A stretch of 54,677 nucleotides of DNA from Flavimaricola sp. Lineage in GTDB: Bacteria; Pseudomonadota; Alphaproteobacteria; Rhodobacterales; Rhodobacteraceae. Made by a program: the position numbers and the translations under genes. The DNA lies in contig JAQWWH010000096.1 in the NCBI GenBank assembly GCA_029255105.1, forward strand, positions 1 through 54,677, written 5' to 3'. The notes beneath the pieces are model-generated. The model was not told the DNA's origin, made no database searches, and saw only the letters and a program-made list of their open reading frames with translations. Shown one piece after another: positions 51,632 through 54,677 of the stretch; position 1 is the stretch's first letter; each line of letters begins with the position of its first letter.

Positions 51632-53086
51632 TCAGTCCTTGAGGCTTTCCTCTCGCAGGCCGTCGGCCAACAGGTTGAGGCCCAGGACCATCGACAGCAG
51701 TGCGATGGCAGGTACGAGGGCAGGGTGGGGGTAGATCGACAGAAGTCCCCGACCGGCGTTGATGGTCGAGCCCCAGTCCGGGCTTTCGGGCGGCAGGCCA
51801 AGTCCGAAGAAGCCAAGCGTTCCCAGAAGGATGGTGGCGTAGCCAATCCGCAGGCAGAAATCGACGATCAGCGGCCCCCGGGCGTTGGGCAGGATTTCCC
51901 AAAGCATGATGTACCAGGGTCCTTCGCCGCGCGTCTGGGCGGCGGCCACGTAGTCCCGCGTCTTGATGTCCATCGCGAGCCCGCGCACGATCCGGTAGAT
52001 CGTAGGCGAGTTGACGAAGACCACCGAAACAAAAACCACCAAGATCCCACCGGGCACGTCGAAGAGGTCAAGCCAGCCGGGCAGGAAGTGCAGTACGGTG
52101 CCGGCCTGATTGACAAGCGACAGATAAAGCACGCCGAGCACCCCAAGTACGATGGCCAGGATAATTGTCCTGAGGGCTGGCTGTGTGTGATAGCGCGAGT
52201 TCAGCAACACCAGGGCAAAGATCAGTGGAAAGATGAACAGGACCGCCGCCATGTAGGATGGGATCCCTGTTTCAACCATCTCGGGTGTGACCAGCAGGTA
52301 GAACAGCAGGATGACCGGGAAGGCGAGGACGAGGTTGGCCAGGAACGACAGGCCGGTGTCGAACTTGCCGCCGAAGTAGCCGGCTGGCAGGCCAAGGGTG
52401 ATCCCCACCATGAAGGCAAAGACGGTTGCCAGGGGCGCGATCTGGACCACGATCCAGGACCCGTGGATCATCCGGCTGAACACGTCCCGCGCCAGATTGT
52501 CCCCGCCAAGCAGGTAATGCGAGCCGGGGGCCATCACGTCGGCGCCGGGCACTGGAACACCGGGCACCTTGTTCTTGAGACCCGACACCTGGCTGAGCGG
52601 GTCGTGGGTGGCGATCATGTCAAACACCCCGGCATAGATCGCCGTGAACACCCAGAACATCACCAGACCGAAGCCGACCATGCCGATGATATTGTCAAAC
52701 AACTTGCCGTAGATCCCAAGTTTACGCTTGTAAATGATCGATACGACGAAGGTCACGACGAGGCTGATCCAGACAGGCGTGAACTGCTTGTTCACCGCGC
52801 CAATGATCCCTGCATCGCCGTAGGGAAGGACGATCCCCGATACGACATAGGCCACGATAACCGCCAGCAGCGCAAACAAGAGCCCGCGGACTGCCGTTTC
52901 GACAAGCCCGAAGATGCCACCCTGCGCCATAACGGTACCATCGGCATTGGATTGCAGCGTCACAGGCGGCGCAAAGAACGACAGCACGATCATCAGGATG
53001 ATGGCCACGATGAATAGTCCGCTGACAACCAGCAGGGCGGGGTTGAGGATGGCGCCGACGGCTCCGGTCCAGCTCAGAGGGTCCAT
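51632..53086 (-). CDS. Dipeptide-type ABC transporter permease (DppC type, long form)
   Basis: Inner-membrane permease of 484 aa, much longer than a normal DppC (about 300). The first 170 residues add several hydrophobic segments (LVVSGLFIVAIILMIVLSFF and AVRGLLFALLAVIVAYVVSG). Further hydrophobic stretches lie between the HYLLGGDNLARDVFSRM region and the usual EAA loop, which reads YVAAAQTRGEGPWYIMLWEI near residue 385. The start is supported by its place 12 bp after the upstream permease. Substrate unknown; peptides or similar compounds are expected. Confidence 0.9.
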   Translation of the reverse strand: MDPLSWTGAVGAILNPALLVVSGLFIVAIILMIVLSFFAPPVTLQSNADGTVMAQGGIFGLVETAVRGLLFALLAVIVAYVVSGIVLPYGDAGIIGAVNKQFTPVWISLVVTFVVSIIYKRKLGIYGKLFDNIIGMVGFGLVMFWVFTAIYAGVFDMIATHDPLSQVSGLKNKVPGVPVPGADVMAPGSHYLLGGDNLARDVFSRMIHGSWIVVQIAPLATVFAFMVGITLGLPAGYFGGKFDTGLSFLANLVLAFPVILLFYLLVTPEMVETGIPSYMAAVLFIFPLIFALVLLNSRYHTQPALRTIILAIVLGVLGVLYLSLVNQAGTVLHFLPGWLDLFDVPGGILVVFVSVVFVNSPTIYRIVRGLAMDIKTRDYVAAAQTRGEGPWYIMLWEILPNARGPLIVDFCLRIGYATILLGTLGFFGLGLPPESPDWGSTINAGRGLLSIYPHPALVPAIALLSMVLGLNLLADGLREESLKD

Positions 53087-53098
53087 GGGTTCAGTCCT

Positions 53099-54145
53099 TC
53101 ACGAGATGCGGATGCGTGGGTTGAGATAGACGTAGCCGATGTCGGAAATCAGCTGCGTGATAAGAACCACAAGCACCGATACGACAGAGACGCCCAGCAA
53201 AAGCTCGATGTCATTGTTCCCGGCCGCCTCGACCAGCGTCCAGCCAAAGCCTTTGTAGTTGAACAGGGTCTCGACGATGACGACTCCATTCAAGAGCCAG
53301 GGAAACTGAAGCATGATGACGGTAAAGGGCGCGATCAGCGCGTTGCGCAGCGCGTGTTTCAGAACGATGTTTCGGAAGCTGACGCCCTTGAGCCGTGCTG
53401 TCCGGATGTATTGCGCTGTCATCACCTCGGTCATCGAGGCCCGTGTCATTCGGGCGATATAGCCCATGCCGTAAAGCGCGATGGTCAGTACCGGCAGGGT
53501 AAAGTTCGCGATTGTAATGTCGTCCATCGCACTGGTCGCGGACCCGTTGAGCCATTTGAGCCCTACGGCGGACGAGGCAAAGACGGTAATGAACACGACC
53601 CCCGATACATATTCAGGCGTGGCCGTTGTCACGATGGATAGCGTCGACAGTGTCCGGTCTGTGCGAGATCCTTCCCGCATCCCGGCAAGCACCCCGATGA
53701 TCAGGGCACCGGGTACCATGACCAGCATGACCCAGAACATCAATTTGCCCGTCAGGCCAAGCCCGCGGGCCACGATTTCGCTCACGTCGCGCCGAAAGAC
53801 GGTGGAAAAACCCCAGTCGCCCTGGATGATCCCGCAGAACCTGGGCGCGTCGTCCGGGCCCATGTCGGGATCGATACAGCGGCCCGTCACCCTGCCATCG
53901 GCGGCGGTGTGGGTGAAGCCGGGCACAACGCCAAGCCATTCGCCATAGCGGATCAATGTCGGTTCAAGATAGCCATTTCGTCCAAGCCAGCTTTCAACCT
54001 CGGCGTCGGTGATCCTTGCCCCCAATTCGGACTTGGCCACTTTTTCAAGGTTGGGTGAAAGATTGGTCAGAAAGAAGACGATGAAAGTCAGGCAAAGCGC
54101 CGTGAGAATCATCGTCAGAATCCGGCTGGCCAGGAATCTGAGCAT
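53099..54145 (-). CDS. Dipeptide-type ABC transporter permease (DppB type)
   Basis: Inner-membrane permease of 348 aa with six transmembrane helices. It starts with the typical LRFLASRILTMILTALCLTF helix. A periplasmic region of about 100 residues follows (GVVPGFTHTAADGRVTGRCI, then PRFCGIIQGDWG), containing two cysteines. The EAA loop is YIRTARLKGVSFRNIVLKHA near residue 255. It is downstream of the partly seen binding protein and 12 bp upstream of the DppC-type gene. Confidence 0.92.
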   Translation of the reverse strand: MLRFLASRILTMILTALCLTFIVFFLTNLSPNLEKVAKSELGARITDAEVESWLGRNGYLEPTLIRYGEWLGVVPGFTHTAADGRVTGRCIDPDMGPDDAPRFCGIIQGDWGFSTVFRRDVSEIVARGLGLTGKLMFWVMLVMVPGALIIGVLAGMREGSRTDRTLSTLSIVTTATPEYVSGVVFITVFASSAVGLKWLNGSATSAMDDITIANFTLPVLTIALYGMGYIARMTRASMTEVMTAQYIRTARLKGVSFRNIVLKHALRNALIAPFTVIMLQFPWLLNGVVIVETLFNYKGFGWTLVEAAGNNDIELLLGVSVVSVLVVLITQLISDIGYVYLNPRIRIS

Positions 54146-54248
54146 GGCTTTTTCCCCGTTGCGCCAAAGGCTTGGCCCACGTTGTGAGGCTGCCTTCGGT
54201 CACGACCCGTGCACGTTTGGGCACAGGTCTGATTTATGGTTTTTTTCC

Positions 54249-54317
54249 CTGGCGCGACGGTCGGATGTCACCGCGCCAGAGACTTTTAGAGACTATCCCG
54301 GCCCGGGTAGGGCCGGG
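54249..54317. other. Two hairpins between the binding-protein and permease genes
   Basis: CCCGGCCC-gggta-GGGCCGGG (54297-54317) lies 13 bp after the binding-protein stop, and CTGGCGCG...CGCGCCAG (54249-54256 with 54272-54279, 15-nt loop) follows. Neither has a T run on the minus strand. They probably stabilise the binding-protein message or limit read-through into the permease genes. Confidence 0.6.
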
Positions 54318-54329
54318 ACAGCATATGGA

Positions 54330-54677
54330 TCAGGCTTCGATCCACCACTTGTAGTGGTGATGCTCGAACGTCGGGTGCATGTCGGCACCACGCACGGTCG
54401 CACCATAATGACGGTAGAGCGACCGCCAATACGGCTGGATCATCACGCCTTCGTCCTGCATGATTTGCTCGATCTCGGCCATGACGACACGACGGGCGTC
54501 GGCATCGGCAATCGCGACAGCCTGCGCCAGCAGCGCGTCGAACTCTGCGTTGTTGAACGCAGTCTCGTTCCAGGCCACGCCGGACTTGTAGGCCAGGCTG
54601 AGGACCTGAACACCAAGCGGACGCATGTTCCACTCGGTTGCCGAGAAGGGGTACTTGGTCCAGTCGTTCCAGAAGGT
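54330..54677 (-). CDS. ABC transporter substrate-binding protein, family 5 (partial, C-terminus)
   Basis: The last 115 codons of a minus-strand gene cut by the right edge. The visible part, TFWNDWTKYPFSATEWNMRP at the edge and later IEQIMQDEGVMIQPYWRSLY, matches the C-terminal lobe of DppA/OppA-type periplasmic binding proteins; it ends YKWWIEA. As the first gene of the operon it is expected to feed the permeases and fused ATPase downstream. The frame was extended by hand to base 54677. Confidence 0.9.
   Translation of the reverse strand, partial: TFWNDWTKYPFSATEWNMRPLGVQVLSLAYKSGVAWNETAFNNAEFDALLAQAVAIADADARRVVMAEIEQIMQDEGVMIQPYWRSLYRHYGATVRGADMHPTFEHHHYKWWIEA

Noticed and set aside
51725..53017. 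430-codon plus-strand open frame opposite the long permease
   Set aside because: Charged, low-complexity antisense frame; the permease on the minus strand has membrane helices and an EAA loop.
1..54677. CRISPR arrays, insertion sequences, prophage or integrated elements
   Set aside because: No regularly spaced repeats, transposase, phage gene or flanking direct repeats were seen; xerD here is the housekeeping recombinase.

Overview
The window reads as a chromosomal segment of an alphaproteobacterium of the Rhodobacteraceae (Roseobacter type). This rests on high GC, the gene set and the gene order: fumC-DUF4169-ribbon-helix-helix, an SspB-alpha ClpXP adaptor, the agl alpha-glucoside operon with a LacI regulator, xerD / 50-aa membrane peptide / aroK-aroB, an IalB-family protein, and a GC-rich intergenic repeat with the core CTCGCCAAAAATATCCC that I associate with this family. 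I see no tRNA or rRNA gene, IS element, prophage or CRISPR array. Genus-level placement is not possible from this reading.

Layout. 1-3072 (minus): M20 deacylase, family-5 substrate-binding protein and the start of a DppB-type permease, a peptide/opine-like uptake unit cut by the left edge. 3235-7457 (plus): RND efflux adaptor and pump, with a TetR-type operator in front. 7459-10970 (minus): SelO, then an FAD/NAD(P)-binding protein downstream of MsrA. 11191-14627 (plus): CcdA, then a membrane serine-hydrolase-like protein translationally coupled to a cytochrome P450. 14887-17510: a small orphan gene, fumC with two coupled small genes, and SspB. 17587-27624: a complete sugar module. The LacI regulator, GH1 glucosidase and glucokinase are read leftward. 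AglE-F-G-A-K (binding protein, two permeases, GH13 glucosidase, ATPase) are read rightward, with matching operators and good promoters in the shared intergenic region. 27736-33973: Ppx/GppA, a virulence-factor-like protein, an MTHFR-like protein and a methyltetrahydrofolate:corrinoid methyltransferase, RlmE and glycerol kinase. 33993-39864: cell-envelope genes (DUF882 peptidase, YcbB-like L,D-transpeptidase, LpxD, an acyl carrier protein with its own ketoacyl synthase, IalB). 39865-40296: a non-coding interval with two candidate small RNAs and a GntR-type palindrome. 40297-49295: HerA/DUF853 ATPase, CNNM/CorC transporter, XerD, two envelope proteins of unknown role, AroK-AroB, Ssb and a lytic transglycosylase. 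49404-54677 (minus): a second dipeptide-type ABC operon, with the binding protein cut by the right edge, two permeases and a fused double ATPase.

How the parts work together. The agl module takes up alpha-glucosides, cleaves them in the cytoplasm with two glucosidases and phosphorylates the glucose. Both transcription units carry the same CAAAGCGCTTT operator, one overlapping the -35 of aglE and one just inside the lacI transcript. Two oligopeptide-type importers flank the window, one of them linked to a deacylase.

The most unusual signal is in 39983-40200. Two short minus-strand units each look like a hairpin followed by a rho-independent terminator. The first has a CCCUCCC loop. The second, with its own -35/-10, carries an almost perfect complement of the first over about 18 nt. 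This is inferred from sequence alone and would fit a small RNA with an adjacent sponge. A three-copy palindromic intergenic repeat, a 24-bp tandem duplication in the leader of the MTHFR-like gene, and the uncharacterised hydrolase/P450 pair are the other points worth a second look.
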